From Roseovarius marisflavi (GTDB lineage: Bacteria > Pseudomonadota > Alphaproteobacteria > Rhodobacterales > Rhodobacteraceae), in contig NZ_FRBN01000005.1 in assembly GCF_900142625.1 (NCBI RefSeq), forward strand, positions 124,001 through 188,000: a DNA stretch of 64,000 bases, written 5' to 3'. Below the pieces are notes generated by a model. It saw only the letters and a program-made list of their open reading frames with translations. It was not told the origin of the DNA and did no database searches. Made by a program: the position numbers and the translations under genes. Below are positions 1 through 9,351 of the stretch, piece by piece (within the stretch, counting starts at the first letter, position 1; each line of letters opens with the position of its first letter).

Positions 1-394
1 TTACCTGAATGCCAGAGCGTTCAATCTGGGCCATGCGGCGGTTAAGCGTGATCAGCATCACCAGAAACACCAGAGCCGAGACCAAAAGAGCGGTGGCAAA
101 AACCAACAATACGAAAATCACCATGCGATAGCTTGTCAGGGTTTCGGAAAACGCCGTTCCCGAGAGGGCGAGAATTTCCAGAAGCTTGATATCGGTGCGC
201 GCCGTGAGCGCGTCATTTTCCACGAATATCCGCTCGACCCGCGCATTGAACGCATTGGCGTCCGGCAGGTTGAGAAACAAGACCACAGCTGCAATCATCA
301 GGATGACAACGATGGCCACGACGCCAAGAACCACAACCCGGTTGCCCGAGCGCCGCGCATCGGCGGCTGTGCTGGTTAATCCCCGCACGGGCAT
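1..394 (-). CDS. Membrane protein, N-terminal part only
   Basis: The frame is open from an ATG at 394 to the window edge, so the C-terminus is missing. The visible 131 residues have two clear membrane helices, about residues 20-41 and 91-116. Between them lies a roughly 50-residue, probably periplasmic, segment, and a basic stretch (LNRRMAQIERSG) follows the second helix. This is the layout of the sensor end of many bacterial signalling proteins (histidine kinases, cyclases, membrane-bound regulators), but no catalytic motif lies inside the window, so no function is assigned. A GGGGG tract abuts the ATG, so a GTG at 388 is an equally good start. Confidence 0.6.
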   Translation of the reverse strand, partial: MPVRGLTSTAADARRSGNRVVVLGVVAIVVILMIAAVVLFLNLPDANAFNARVERIFVENDALTARTDIKLLEILALSGTAFSETLTSYRMVIFVLLVFATALLVSALVFLVMLITLNRRMAQIERSGIQV

Positions 395-412
395 CCCCCT
401 ATTTTACCCAAC

Positions 413-646
413 CTACTTTTCCTTTTTCGACAGCACCTTGAGAAGCTTTAGCCCCTTGCTCGCCAATTGCTTGCGCAACGCCGATTCTGCGGAAGAGCAG
501 GGCGCATTGACGGTGGTGACATCATAATAAAGCTCAAGCGGCTTGTCGCGCTTGGCTTTGTACTCGATCTGACAGGCCGCCTGCGCGCCACCGGCGGCAA
601 GAGCAAGGCCAAGAGCCATGAGAGTGATTTGTGTGATCTGTTTCAT
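413..646 (-). CDS. Small secreted protein, unknown function
   Basis: This encodes 77 residues. An N-terminal signal peptide (MKQITQITLMALGLALAAGG, then AQA) is followed by a mature part of about 53 residues with two cysteines, which could form a periplasmic disulfide. The lysine-rich tail ends in SKKEK. It lies just upstream of, and in the same direction as, the truncated membrane protein gene. I do not recognise the family. The clean signal peptide makes a real gene likely despite its length. Confidence 0.6.
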   Translation of the reverse strand: MKQITQITLMALGLALAAGGAQAACQIEYKAKRDKPLELYYDVTTVNAPCSSAESALRKQLASKGLKLLKVLSKKEK

Positions 647-715
647 GGGGGCAAGATGCGCCCAACCCCACGGCTATTCAATAACCTGTGATCCGAAATG
701 ACCCGAAAACCGGCT

Positions 716-728
716 GTTATCTGATAAC
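716..728. promoter_or_regulatory. 13-bp palindrome between divergent small genes
   Basis: GTTATCTGATAAC has perfect 6-bp arms around one central base. It sits in the 197-bp gap between two divergent genes for small secreted proteins (413-646 minus, 844-1296 plus). The position suits a shared operator, but no regulator family is implied by the sequence alone. Confidence 0.25.
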
Positions 729-843
729 ATCGGGGCGTTATTGCCTGTCTGAACGGGTTGACCCCACCTTGAGTACATCGCGAACGGTCAAACAGGCCGA
801 ACGCTTTGACATCACTGTCGTGAAACCTGAAAGGAAAGAGATC

Positions 844-1296
844 ATGCACCGCAAGTTTATCGCAATCGTCCTGGGCGCCGCCCTTGCCGTTACCGGGCTT
901 AGCTCTGCTCCAGTGCGCGCACAGGATCGCGGCGAGACCGCCGCCATCATCGCGGGTGTCGCCGCCCTCGCCATCATTGGCGCCGCCGTGGCCAATGATC
1001 GCAAAAAGGACCGCCGCAAGGATTATGTCGCCCGTGGTCATGGTCACAACTACCAACGCCAGGATCGCCACCACTACCGGCACCAGGATCGCCACTACAA
1101 ACATAAGCGCCACGTCAAGCAAAAGCGCTATCATCGTCATGAGCGTCACCAAGAGCGCCACATCAACAACCGCGGTTACCACCGTGCACAGCCAGCCTAT
1201 GACAGTCGCGGGCACCGGGCACGTCAGTACGACCAACGTCGTGCGGACCGGTATTCGACGCAATCGCGTAACAGACGCCATCAGGACCGTAAATAA
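844..1296 (+). CDS. Secreted His/Arg-rich protein, unknown function
   Basis: This encodes 150 residues from the ATG that follows an AGGAAAGAG ribosome site. The open frame extends further upstream, but only this start gives a signal peptide (MHRKFIAIVLGAALAVTGLS, cleavage after a VRA-Q type site). An Ala/Ile-rich hydrophobic stretch at about residues 31-50 may be a second membrane-associated or glycine-zipper-like segment. From about residue 54 onward the chain is almost entirely His, Arg, Lys, Gln and Tyr, with repeated QDRHH/QDRHY units. The tail is low-complexity and strongly basic; metal or polyanion binding is possible but unproven. I do not recognise a family. Confidence 0.72.
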   Translation: MHRKFIAIVLGAALAVTGLSSAPVRAQDRGETAAIIAGVAALAIIGAAVANDRKKDRRKDYVARGHGHNYQRQDRHHYRHQDRHYKHKRHVKQKRYHRHERHQERHINNRGYHRAQPAYDSRGHRARQYDQRRADRYSTQSRNRRHQDRK

Positions 1297-1413
1297 TCAC
1301 CAGACACTTTCTGGCGGACAAGGGAAGGGGTGCGCCTCTTCCCTTTCATATTTCGGGGCCTTTTATTTCTCTGGGCCTTTTGCATTTACGGGCGCGCTAT
1401 GCGATCTGGGGTA

Positions 1414-2034
1414 ATGCCGGGCCCCGATTACACCTATGAAGCGCTTGCCCTGTCTCAGGGGTTCACCCTGATCGCCGGGGTGGACGAGGTTGGGCGCGGG
1501 CCGCTGGCAGGCCCCGTTACGGCGGCGGCGGTGATCCTTGACCCCGCCCATATTCCGGTGGGTCTGAACGATTCAAAGAAGCTCAGCGCGAAACGCCGCG
1601 AAGCACTTTATGACGAGTTGTTGGCCTGCGCCGATGTTTCAGCCGCCCATGCCAGTGTCGAAGAGATCGACGCGATCAACATCCTGCGCGCCTCGCATCT
1701 TGCGATGGAGCGCGCGTTACTTGGTTTGCGCCAGACCGCCGACATAGCGCTTATTGACGGCAACCTTATTCCGCGCGGTCTGAGCATTCCGGCGCAGGCA
1801 ATTATCAAAGGCGATGCGGCCTCGGTCTCTATTGCGGCGGCGTCCATTGTTGCAAAAATAACGCGCGATCGCATCATGGAGGCCTTGGCGCAACAGTTTC
1901 CCGGCTATGGCTGGGAGACAAACGCAGGTTACCCGTCAAAAAGCCACAAAGCGGCGCTTCTAAATCTCGGGGTGACCCCTCACCATAGACGTTCGTTCAA
2001 ACCGGTACACAACATCTTGTATCAAGAAAAATAA
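1414..2034 (+). CDS. rnhB: Ribonuclease HII
   Basis: RNase HII cuts RNA in RNA-DNA hybrids and excises ribonucleotides misincorporated in DNA; it acts in the cytoplasm. The family signature is near the N-terminus (AGVDEVGRGPLAGPV, carrying the catalytic Asp-Glu pair), followed by LNDSKKLS and ALIDGN with a further catalytic Asp. The length of 206 residues is normal. An in-frame GTG at 1330 and an ATG at 1399 would add a hydrophobic N-terminus not expected of this enzyme, so the ATG at 1414 is preferred, although 1399 cannot be excluded. It is followed by ccrM in the same direction. Confidence 0.95.
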   Translation: MPGPDYTYEALALSQGFTLIAGVDEVGRGPLAGPVTAAAVILDPAHIPVGLNDSKKLSAKRREALYDELLACADVSAAHASVEEIDAINILRASHLAMERALLGLRQTADIALIDGNLIPRGLSIPAQAIIKGDAASVSIAAASIVAKITRDRIMEALAQQFPGYGWETNAGYPSKSHKAALLNLGVTPHHRRSFKPVHNILYQEK

Positions 2035-2044
2035 CTAACCCTCT

Positions 2045-3251
<1,207 letters not shown>

Positions 3252-3307
3252 GTCTCACAGAACACCGCCGGTGCCTGAGACCTGACTTATCAGGCACTCT
3301 CTACCTG

Positions 3308-3334
3308 CCCCGCCGTCACGGCGGGGCCTTTTTC
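3308..3334. terminator. Intrinsic terminator after ccrM
   Basis: CCCCGCC-GTCAC-GGCGGGG is a 7-bp GC-rich stem with a 5-nt loop, followed by CCTTTTT on the plus strand. It lies between ccrM and the convergent MmgE/PrpD gene. Confidence 0.85.
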
Positions 3335-3383
3335 GTTTTGAAAAACCAGTATTTTGGACGTGTTTAGTCTCTGATTTTATCCT

Positions 3384-4763
3384 TCAGTCATCACATTTTG
3401 GCGTGACGATCCGGGCGAGATCGGCGAATTTCAGTTCATCCTGCAAAAGCCCTTCACGCATGCCCCAAAGCGCCGATATCCTTGCCTCGGGCAGAGTGTG
3501 ACCGGCTATAGCAGTGATCTTGTCACGGATTTCAAGAATCTCGAGAGGCGCCTCTGGCCCGCCGCGCGCATTGACGTCGCCGGATGAAATTTTGCGCCCA
3601 TCGGCCAATGTCAGGGTTACATCAGACCAGCGACCCGCCGGAAACCGTGCCGAATGGCGGGGCTCTTCGGTGATGGTGATCCGACCAAGCAACGCCGCAA
3701 CCTGAGCGTCGCGCAGACCCTCACCGGTGATATGTTCTGGCCCGATGCGGCCATGCACCAAAAGCGTGGCAAGCGCAAAGCCAAGCGAGTACTGCGCCTG
3801 GCTTGTGGTCTCGGGCATCCCGGCAAAAAGCTGCGCGGATTGCGCGAATGTACGCACCTGCATCGCTTTGACGTCCCCGGCGTCAATACCATGATCGCGC
3901 ACCACCTGGCGCAACGCCTCAAGCGCGCCGTGCGCCCAGCGACAGATCGGATAGGGCTTGATATAATTGCGCATCACAGTCCAGTCCTGCCCCAGGTCTG
4001 CCCAGATATGCGCCACCTCCGGCCCCTCGGCGGTGATCGCCGGTGCTCCGGTAAAACCGCGCTCGGCCAAAAGCACCGCATTTGCCCCAACCAGTGCACC
4101 CATCCCCGATCCGTCATGAAGCATCGTCGGGGTCTCGATCTCGCGCATCATCTGGCTGCGCGGGCCGTGATATTCGGCAATCCCCATCGCATGGCGCAAG
4201 GCATCCGGGCCAAGCCCGCGTAAATGCGCGCCAACCGCCGCCACGCCAAGCGCATTCCACGCACCCGACGTGTGATAATCACATGCCGTCGCATGCAGGG
4301 CAATCCCGGCGCGGGCCGCCAGCTCATACCCCATCGCCAGCACCGCCAATGCCTGACGGCCGCTTAGGTCCGGGCGCTGTTCGGCAAAGGCGAAAAGGGC
4401 GGGGACAAGGGCACATCCGATATGGCCCTTGGTCGGATTAAACCCGTCATGCGCATCCAGATTGTCGATCTGGGTGGCCAACGCCCAGGCCGCGCCCGGC
4501 ACACTGACGCGGCGCCCGTCAAACAGCATAAAAGCGCTATGTTCTGGCCGACCTGCCGCGTGGAAATCACTGGCAAAATCACGGGCGATTTCAGCCACCT
4601 CAAGCCGTGTCGCCCCCGCCGCCACCGCAAGCGTGTCAATCAATAGCGTCGAGGTCTGAAGCAACACCTCGTCAGGGACGCAAAGATGAGGATCAAGCGC
4701 GAACTGCGCTATCTGGGCAAACGGGTCTTTCAGGGCGGTTTCGAGCATGCGCGCGGCTTTCAT
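3384..4763 (-). CDS. MmgE/PrpD family protein
   Basis: This encodes 459 residues, normal for the family. Members include 2-methylcitrate dehydratase (PrpD), cis-aconitate decarboxylase and iminodisuccinate epimerase. Recognisable stretches are the helical N-terminal region with NLDAHDGFNPTKGHIGC, then GIAEYHGPRSQMMREI, and KPYPICRWAHGALEA in the region that forms the active-site cleft. No propionate genes (prpB, prpC) lie nearby, so methylcitrate dehydratase is not supported and the substrate is unknown. The gene converges on ccrM and diverges from the riboswitch-controlled thiamine operon. An alternative start at the internal Met6 is possible. Confidence 0.85.
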   Translation of the reverse strand: MKAARMLETALKDPFAQIAQFALDPHLCVPDEVLLQTSTLLIDTLAVAAGATRLEVAEIARDFASDFHAAGRPEHSAFMLFDGRRVSVPGAAWALATQIDNLDAHDGFNPTKGHIGCALVPALFAFAEQRPDLSGRQALAVLAMGYELAARAGIALHATACDYHTSGAWNALGVAAVGAHLRGLGPDALRHAMGIAEYHGPRSQMMREIETPTMLHDGSGMGALVGANAVLLAERGFTGAPAITAEGPEVAHIWADLGQDWTVMRNYIKPYPICRWAHGALEALRQVVRDHGIDAGDVKAMQVRTFAQSAQLFAGMPETTSQAQYSLGFALATLLVHGRIGPEHITGEGLRDAQVAALLGRITITEEPRHSARFPAGRWSDVTLTLADGRKISSGDVNARGGPEAPLEILEIRDKITAIAGHTLPEARISALWGMREGLLQDELKFADLARIVTPKCDD

Positions 4764-4883
4764 GGTGAAGGGACATTCCCATCCTGCCGCAGTCCTGCGG
4801 CGCTTTCCGTGTCATTTGCGACAGGTTCTGTCCTGCATTCCCCCCTTGCCCAGAGGCATTACTGCTGCTACGTCTTTGACAAA

Positions 4884-4969
4884 TCCGTTGGGGTGCCTGC
4901 TTGTCAGGCTGAGAGGCGACCCGCCAACCCATCGAACCTGATCCGGTTTATACCGGCGTAGGGAACGGA
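4884..4969 (+). promoter_or_regulatory. TPP riboswitch (THI element) aptamer
   Basis: The conserved core elements are present in order: GGGGTGCC, GCTGAGA, then GAACCTGATCCGG and TACCGGCGTAGGGAA. The closing helix P1 is perfect: TCCGTT (4884-4889) pairs with AACGGA (4964-4969). It lies 66 nt upstream of thiD and is oriented to control the whole thi operon; TPP binding is expected to lower expression. Confidence 0.95.
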
Positions 4970-5002
4970 AATGCCATGGCCCGCCAATGCCAGACAAGGC
5001 TC

Positions 5003-5030
5003 TTTCCGTTTCCAGGATGACTGGAAGGAG
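5003..5030 (+). promoter_or_regulatory. Riboswitch expression platform masking the thiD ribosome site
   Basis: TTTCCAG (5009-5015) pairs with CTGGAAG (5021-5027; one G-U pair), closing a GATGA loop and burying the first bases of the AAGGAG ribosome site (5025-5030) of thiD. Just upstream, TTTCCGTT (5003-5010) is complementary to AACGGAAA (4964-4971), which contains the 3' strand of aptamer helix P1. The second P1 partner suggests a translational switch without a terminator. Confidence 0.6.
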
Positions 5031-5035
5031 AGGCC

Positions 5036-5833
5036 ATGACCACGCCCACAGCACTCACAATCGCCGGATCCGATAGCGGTGGCGGCGCGGGCATTCAGGC
5101 CGACCTCAAGACCTTTTCCGCGCTTGGCGTCTTTGGCACCAGCGCAATCACCGCCGTCACCGCGCAAAACACCTGTGAAGTGACCGATGTGTTTGCCATC
5201 CCTAATGCCATGGTCGCGGCCCAGATTAACGCCGTTTTGGGCGATATCAGGGTCGATGCGATCAAGATCGGAATGCTGGGCGATGCCACCCTGATCGAGA
5301 CCGTGGCCGAGGCGTTGCGTGGGTTCACCGGGCCGGTGGTGCTTGATCCGGTGATGGTCGCGAAATCCGGCGCGCGCCTCTTGCCCGATGCCGCCCGCAG
5401 CGCGTTGATCACGCATCTTTTGCCGCGCGCCGACCTTCTGACCCCGAACCTGCCCGAGGCGGCAAGCCTTTTGGGTCTGCCCGAGGCGGTCACGGACCAG
5501 GACATGCAGGATCAGGGCAATCGTCTCCGCGATATGGGGGCCAGGGCGGTCCTGGTGAAGGGTGGGCACGGCAGGGGGGATATCTGCACCGATTGGTTAA
5601 TCGGCGATGAGGTGGTGCAGCTTGACGCGCCCCGAATTGTCACCCGCAACACCCACGGCACCGGATGTACGATGTCATCGGCCATTGCCGCCGGTCTTGC
5701 CAAGGGGATGCCCCTAGAAAGGGCGGTCGAGCGCGCGCATCACTGGCTTCACCATGCGATTGTGGCCGCCGACAGCCTTGAGATCTGCCATGGCCATGGG
5801 CCGGTGCACCATTTTCACGAGGTCTGGAAATGA
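5036..5833 (+). CDS. thiD: Hydroxymethylpyrimidine (phosphate) kinase
   Basis: ThiD phosphorylates HMP and HMP-phosphate to HMP-diphosphate, the pyrimidine substrate of ThiE. The 265-residue protein starts with the family's substrate loop (IAGSDSGGGAGIQADLKTF) and contains DPVMVAKSGARLL. Near residue 200 it has the ribokinase-fold anion hole HGTGCTMSSAIAAGL with the catalytic-type GTGC. The start follows GGAAGGAG at ideal spacing and lies just after the TPP riboswitch. Its TGA overlaps the ATG of thiO (ATGA), implying translational coupling. Confidence 0.95.
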   Translation: MTTPTALTIAGSDSGGGAGIQADLKTFSALGVFGTSAITAVTAQNTCEVTDVFAIPNAMVAAQINAVLGDIRVDAIKIGMLGDATLIETVAEALRGFTGPVVLDPVMVAKSGARLLPDAARSALITHLLPRADLLTPNLPEAASLLGLPEAVTDQDMQDQGNRLRDMGARAVLVKGGHGRGDICTDWLIGDEVVQLDAPRIVTRNTHGTGCTMSSAIAAGLAKGMPLERAVERAHHWLHHAIVAADSLEICHGHGPVHHFHEVWK

Positions 5834-6816
5834 CCACTTCGGTGATCATTCGTGGCGCAGGGGTTGTCGGGCTTTGCGTCGCCTCCGAACTGCGCGCGCG
5901 CGGAGCGGCGGTTACGCTGCTTGATCCCGCCCCCGGCCCCGGCCCGCAGGCCTGTTCATGGTGGGCCGGTGGCATGCTGGCGCCGTTCTGCGAAGGCTAT
6001 ACCGCCGAAGAACCCGTCGTGCGTTTGGGCCAGGAGGCCGCCGATTGGTGGCAGACCCACGGCGCGACCGTGCATCGCAACGGATCGCTCGTGGTGACAC
6101 TTGCACGCGACCGCGCCGAGCTATCGCAATTCGCCCGCCGCACCAGTGGTCACATCGCCGTATCTGGCCCTGATCTGGCCGCGTTAGAGCCACTTTTGGC
6201 CGATCATTTTGATCGCGCGTTGTTCTTCGGGGACGAGGCGCATATCAATCCGCGCATGTCGCTGGAAACCCTGCGCGCGCGCCTGATCAGTGACGGTGTG
6301 GCCTATGAACAAACCGATGCGGCGCCGAGCGCGCAAACCGTGATCGACTGTCGCGGGCTGGCGGCGCGTGACGCTCTAAAAGACCTGCGCGGCGTCAAGG
6401 GCGAGATGGTGATCCTGCGCGCGCCGGACCTGACCCTCTCGCGTCCGATCCGGCTTTTGCATCCGCGATTTCCACTCTACATCGTGCCGCGCGGCGACGG
6501 GGTATTCATGCTGGGAGCGACCCAGATCGAAAGTGGCGAGCGCGGGCGCGCTTCGGTCCGCTCGGTGATGGAACTGCTGTCGGCGGCCTATGCGCTTCAC
6601 CCTGCCTTTGGCGAGGCTGAGCTTTTGGAAATCGGCACCGACGCCCGCCCCGCCTTTGCCGACAACCTGCCGCGTATTCGCAGGCGGGGCGGCACGATCT
6701 ATGTCAACGGGTTGTTCCGGCACGGGTTCTTGTTGTCGCCTGCTCTGGCGCGGATGCTGGCGGATTTGGTGCTGGATGGTCAGATACCGGAGGTGATGGA
6801 TGAAGATCATAGTTAA
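5830..6816 (+). CDS. thiO: Glycine oxidase-type FAD enzyme
   Basis: ThiO oxidises glycine to the imine needed by ThiG for thiazole synthesis, an oxygen-dependent route used instead of ThiH. The dinucleotide-binding motif GAGVVG is at residues 9-14, ending in the acidic residue of VTLLD. WWAGGMLAPFCE and the C-terminal GLFRHGFLLSPALARM are typical of the DAO/ThiO fold. At 328 residues the length is ordinary. It overlaps thiD by 4 nt and thiS by 17 nt. Assignment to ThiO rather than another D-amino acid oxidase rests mainly on the operon. Confidence 0.9.
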   Translation: MTTSVIIRGAGVVGLCVASELRARGAAVTLLDPAPGPGPQACSWWAGGMLAPFCEGYTAEEPVVRLGQEAADWWQTHGATVHRNGSLVVTLARDRAELSQFARRTSGHIAVSGPDLAALEPLLADHFDRALFFGDEAHINPRMSLETLRARLISDGVAYEQTDAAPSAQTVIDCRGLAARDALKDLRGVKGEMVILRAPDLTLSRPIRLLHPRFPLYIVPRGDGVFMLGATQIESGERGRASVRSVMELLSAAYALHPAFGEAELLEIGTDARPAFADNLPRIRRRGGTIYVNGLFRHGFLLSPALARMLADLVLDGQIPEVMDEDHS

Positions 6817-6997
6817 CGGCGCGGGGCATGACACCGAGGCAACCACATTGTCCGCCCTGCTGGATGAGCTGGGCCATGGGCAGGCCAAAATCGCCACCGC
6901 AGTGAACGAGGCATTTGTGCCCGCTGCAATGCGCGAAAAACAGACTCTAAACATGGGTGATCGCGTCGAAATCGTTGCCCCGCGGCAAGGAGGTTAG
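6800..6997 (+). CDS. thiS: Sulfur carrier protein for thiazole synthesis
   Basis: This encodes 65 residues with a ubiquitin-like composition, ending in the Gly-Gly tail (PRQGG) that is adenylated and thiocarboxylated. MKIIVNG at the N-terminus and [14 protein letters not shown] at the C-terminus match ThiS. It overlaps the 3' end of thiO by 17 nt, and thiG starts 1 nt after its stop. The acceptor enzyme ThiG and a ThiF-like activator are both in the operon. Confidence 0.93.
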   Translation: MKIIVNGAGHDTEATTLSALLDELGHGQAKIATAVNEAFVPAAMREKQTLNMGDRVEIVAPRQGG

Positions 6998-6998
6998 C

Positions 6999-7772
6999 AT
7001 GCCAAGTTTCTACGATACCGAGGTTGCCTCGCGCCTCATGCTTGGCACGGCGCAATACCCTTCACCAGCCATTTTGGCCGAGGCCTTCAAACGCTCGGGC
7101 GCGGGCATCGCAACGGTGTCGGTCCGCCGAGAAGCAGGCGGCGAACGCGCCGGTCAGGATTTCTGGGATCTGATCGCCGATCTTGGGGTCAAGGTTCTGC
7201 CCAATACCGCCGGCTGTCATTCGGTGCGCGAGGCGGTGACCACCGCACAGATGGCGCGCGAATTGTTCGACACGCCTTGGATCAAGCTTGAGGTGATCGG
7301 CCACGCCGACACCCTGCAACCCGATCCTTTTGGTCTTGTCGAGGCGGCGCGCATTCTGACCGATGACGGATTTCAGGTATTTCCCTATTGCACTGAAGAC
7401 CTTGTTCTATGTGATCGCCTGATCGAGGCGGGTTGTCGCGTCTTGATGCCATGGGGTGCGCCAATTGGCACGGGTTTGGGTCTGAATAACATTTATGGGC
7501 TGCGGTCACTGCGCGCGCATTTCCCCGATGTTCCGCTGGTGGTGGATGCGGGCCTTGGCCTGCCAAGTCAGGCGGCGCATGCGATGGAACTTGGCTATGA
7601 CGCGGTCCTGCTCAATACCGCCGTGGCCAAGGCCGGCAACCCGGCCTTGATGGCAGAGGGCTTTGCACGCGCGTTAGAGGCCGGGCGGTTGGCGTTCGAG
7701 GCCGACCCGATGGAGCCGCGCGATATGGCGGCCCCCTCGACCCCGGTTTTGGGAAAGGCGTTTCTGGCATGA
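6999..7772 (+). CDS. thiG: Thiazole synthase
   Basis: ThiG condenses 1-deoxyxylulose 5-phosphate, dehydroglycine and the ThiS thiocarboxylate to the thiazole phosphate. The 257-residue protein has the TIM-barrel catalytic lysine in [10 protein letters not shown], the phosphate-binding stretch [15 protein letters not shown], and [21 protein letters not shown] followed by the [10 protein letters not shown] region. The start is the ATG after AAGGAGG, not the longer upstream frame, which runs through thiS. Its stop overlaps thiE by 4 nt. Confidence 0.95.
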   Translation: MPSFYDTEVASRLMLGTAQYPSPAILAEAFKRSGAGIATVSVRREAGGERAGQDFWDLIADLGVKVLPNTAGCHSVREAVTTAQMARELFDTPWIKLEVIGHADTLQPDPFGLVEAARILTDDGFQVFPYCTEDLVLCDRLIEAGCRVLMPWGAPIGTGLGLNNIYGLRSLRAHFPDVPLVVDAGLGLPSQAAHAMELGYDAVLLNTAVAKAGNPALMAEGFARALEAGRLAFEADPMEPRDMAAPSTPVLGKAFLA

Positions 7773-8365
7773 CCCTTCCGCGGTTTTACCCGATTTTCGA
7801 CGATCTTCGCTGGCTTGAGCGGCTCATGCCGCTTGGCGTGAAGCTGGTGCAATTGCGCATCAAGGATACGCCCACCGATGTGGTGCGCGACACGGTGATC
7901 AAGGCCCAGGCGCTTTGCCGGGCACAGGGCACGATCCTTGTGGTCAACGACTATTGGCAGATCGCAATCGACGCGGGCTGTGACTGGGTTCACCTCGGGC
8001 AGGAAGATCTTGATGACGCCGATATCGCCGCGATCCGGCATGCGGACCTCAAGCTTGGCCTAAGCACCCATGACCGCGCCGAGCTTGACCGCGCCCTGTC
8101 GCTTGATCCCGATTACGTGGCGCTTGGCCCGGTCTATCCGACCGTCCTGAAAAAGATGAAATGGCATCAACAGGGTCTGGAAAAGCTGACGGAATGGAAG
8201 GCCGCTATCGGCGATATTCCATTGGTGGCGATTGGCGGCATGTCGGTCGAGCGCGCCGCCGGGGCCTTTGAGGCCGGTGCTGATATCGTCGCGGCTGTCA
8301 CCGACATCACCCTGAACGACGACCCCGAGGGGCGCGTGCGCCGATGGATTGAGGCGACCGCATGA
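7769..8365 (+). CDS. thiE: Thiamine-phosphate synthase
   Basis: ThiE joins HMP-diphosphate and thiazole phosphate to thiamine phosphate. In its 198 residues the TIM-barrel landmarks are visible: VQLRIKD near residue 27, [22 protein letters not shown] with the diphosphate-binding residues, LGPVYPT, and the glycine-rich phosphate loop PLVAIGGM. Length and order match the family, although the barrel is at the short end. It overlaps thiG and the ThiF-like gene by 4 nt each. Confidence 0.94.
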   Translation: MTLPRFYPIFDDLRWLERLMPLGVKLVQLRIKDTPTDVVRDTVIKAQALCRAQGTILVVNDYWQIAIDAGCDWVHLGQEDLDDADIAAIRHADLKLGLSTHDRAELDRALSLDPDYVALGPVYPTVLKKMKWHQQGLEKLTEWKAAIGDIPLVAIGGMSVERAAGAFEAGADIVAAVTDITLNDDPEGRVRRWIEATA

Positions 8366-9351
8366 ACCGCTATGCGCGCCAGATCGCTGTGCCGGAGTTC
8401 GGCACAAAGGGGCAGGAAAAGCTTCGCGCGGCGCGGGTTCTTGTGGTCGGCGCAGGCGGGCTTGCCGCGCCGGTTTTGCAGTATCTCGTCGGTGCAGGCG
8501 TAGGGAAGATCACGCTGGTGGATCAAGACACCGTCGCGCTTAGCAATCTGCACCGCCAGACCCTGTTTCGTGAGGCCGATATTGGCCAGCCCAAGGCCGA
8601 GGTTGCCGCCCGGCACATGGCGGCGCTGAACCGCGATTGCACCATCACGCCCGTAACCGTACCGCTTGATCCGGCCAACGCGCCCGCCCTTTGTGCCGGG
8701 GTCGACCTTGTGCTTGATTGCGCCGATAGTTTCGCCGCCAGCTATATCCTGTCGGATGTCTGCAAGGCAAACGCCACGCCATTGATCAGCGCCTCTATCG
8801 TCGGCACATCGGGCTATTGCGGCGGGTTTTGCGGCACGGCGCCCTCTTTGCGGGCGGTCTTTCCCGATCTGCCCGATCGCCTTGGAAGCTGTGACGCCGA
8901 TGGCGTGTTGGGGCCTGCGGTCGGGGTAATGGGCGCGCTTCAGGCCCAGATGACATTGGCCATTTTGGCCGGATTAGAGACTGATCCGCTTGGTCAACTG
9001 GTGACGTTCGAGGCCCTTGGGAACCGCTTTGGCGGGTTCCGGTTTGATGGCGCGCCAGAGCCCGAAGGCGGGTTTGCCTTTATCGCCGCCAGCGAGATCC
9101 GCGCCAGTGATGCCCTGAGCGATCTGCGCACCGCTGATGAACCCGGCCCCGCCCTTGCGGGCGCTATCCGCCGCACTGTTCCTGATTTCGATACACCCGC
9201 CTTGCCCGCTGACGGGCAACGCGTTGTTCTGGCCTGCCGTTCTGGCCTGCGCGCTTGGCAGGCCGCCACCCGACTGCGCCAGCACTGGCCCGGAGAAATT
9301 GCGCTGATCGCCCTTGGCGACAGCCCCACTGACACCCAAGGAGACGACTGA
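8362..9351 (+). CDS. thiF: ThiF-type adenylyltransferase with C-terminal rhodanese-like domain
   Basis: The N-terminal E1-like domain (residues 1-230) has the ATP loop GAGGLAAPVLQ at 30-40, DxDTVALSNLHRQ at 54-66, and a Cys at 177 in SCDADGVLGP, matching the catalytic-cysteine position of MoeB/ThiF proteins. The usual pair of zinc-binding CxxC motifs is not evident; only YCGGFC at 152-157 is cysteine-rich. Residues 245-320 resemble a compact rhodanese domain with active-site loop ACRSGLR (Cys292). The protein may therefore adenylate ThiS and also carry the sulfur to it. It overlaps thiE by 4 nt, and thiY follows directly after its stop. Confidence 0.88.
   Translation: MNRYARQIAVPEFGTKGQEKLRAARVLVVGAGGLAAPVLQYLVGAGVGKITLVDQDTVALSNLHRQTLFREADIGQPKAEVAARHMAALNRDCTITPVTVPLDPANAPALCAGVDLVLDCADSFAASYILSDVCKANATPLISASIVGTSGYCGGFCGTAPSLRAVFPDLPDRLGSCDADGVLGPAVGVMGALQAQMTLAILAGLETDPLGQLVTFEALGNRFGGFRFDGAPEPEGGFAFIAASEIRASDALSDLRTADEPGPALAGAIRRTVPDFDTPALPADGQRVVLACRSGLRAWQAATRLRQHWPGEIALIALGDSPTDTQGDD

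Noticed and set aside
3384..4763. 2-methylcitrate dehydratase PrpD
   Set aside because: No prpB, prpC or propionate regulator lies nearby; only the wider MmgE/PrpD family is supported.
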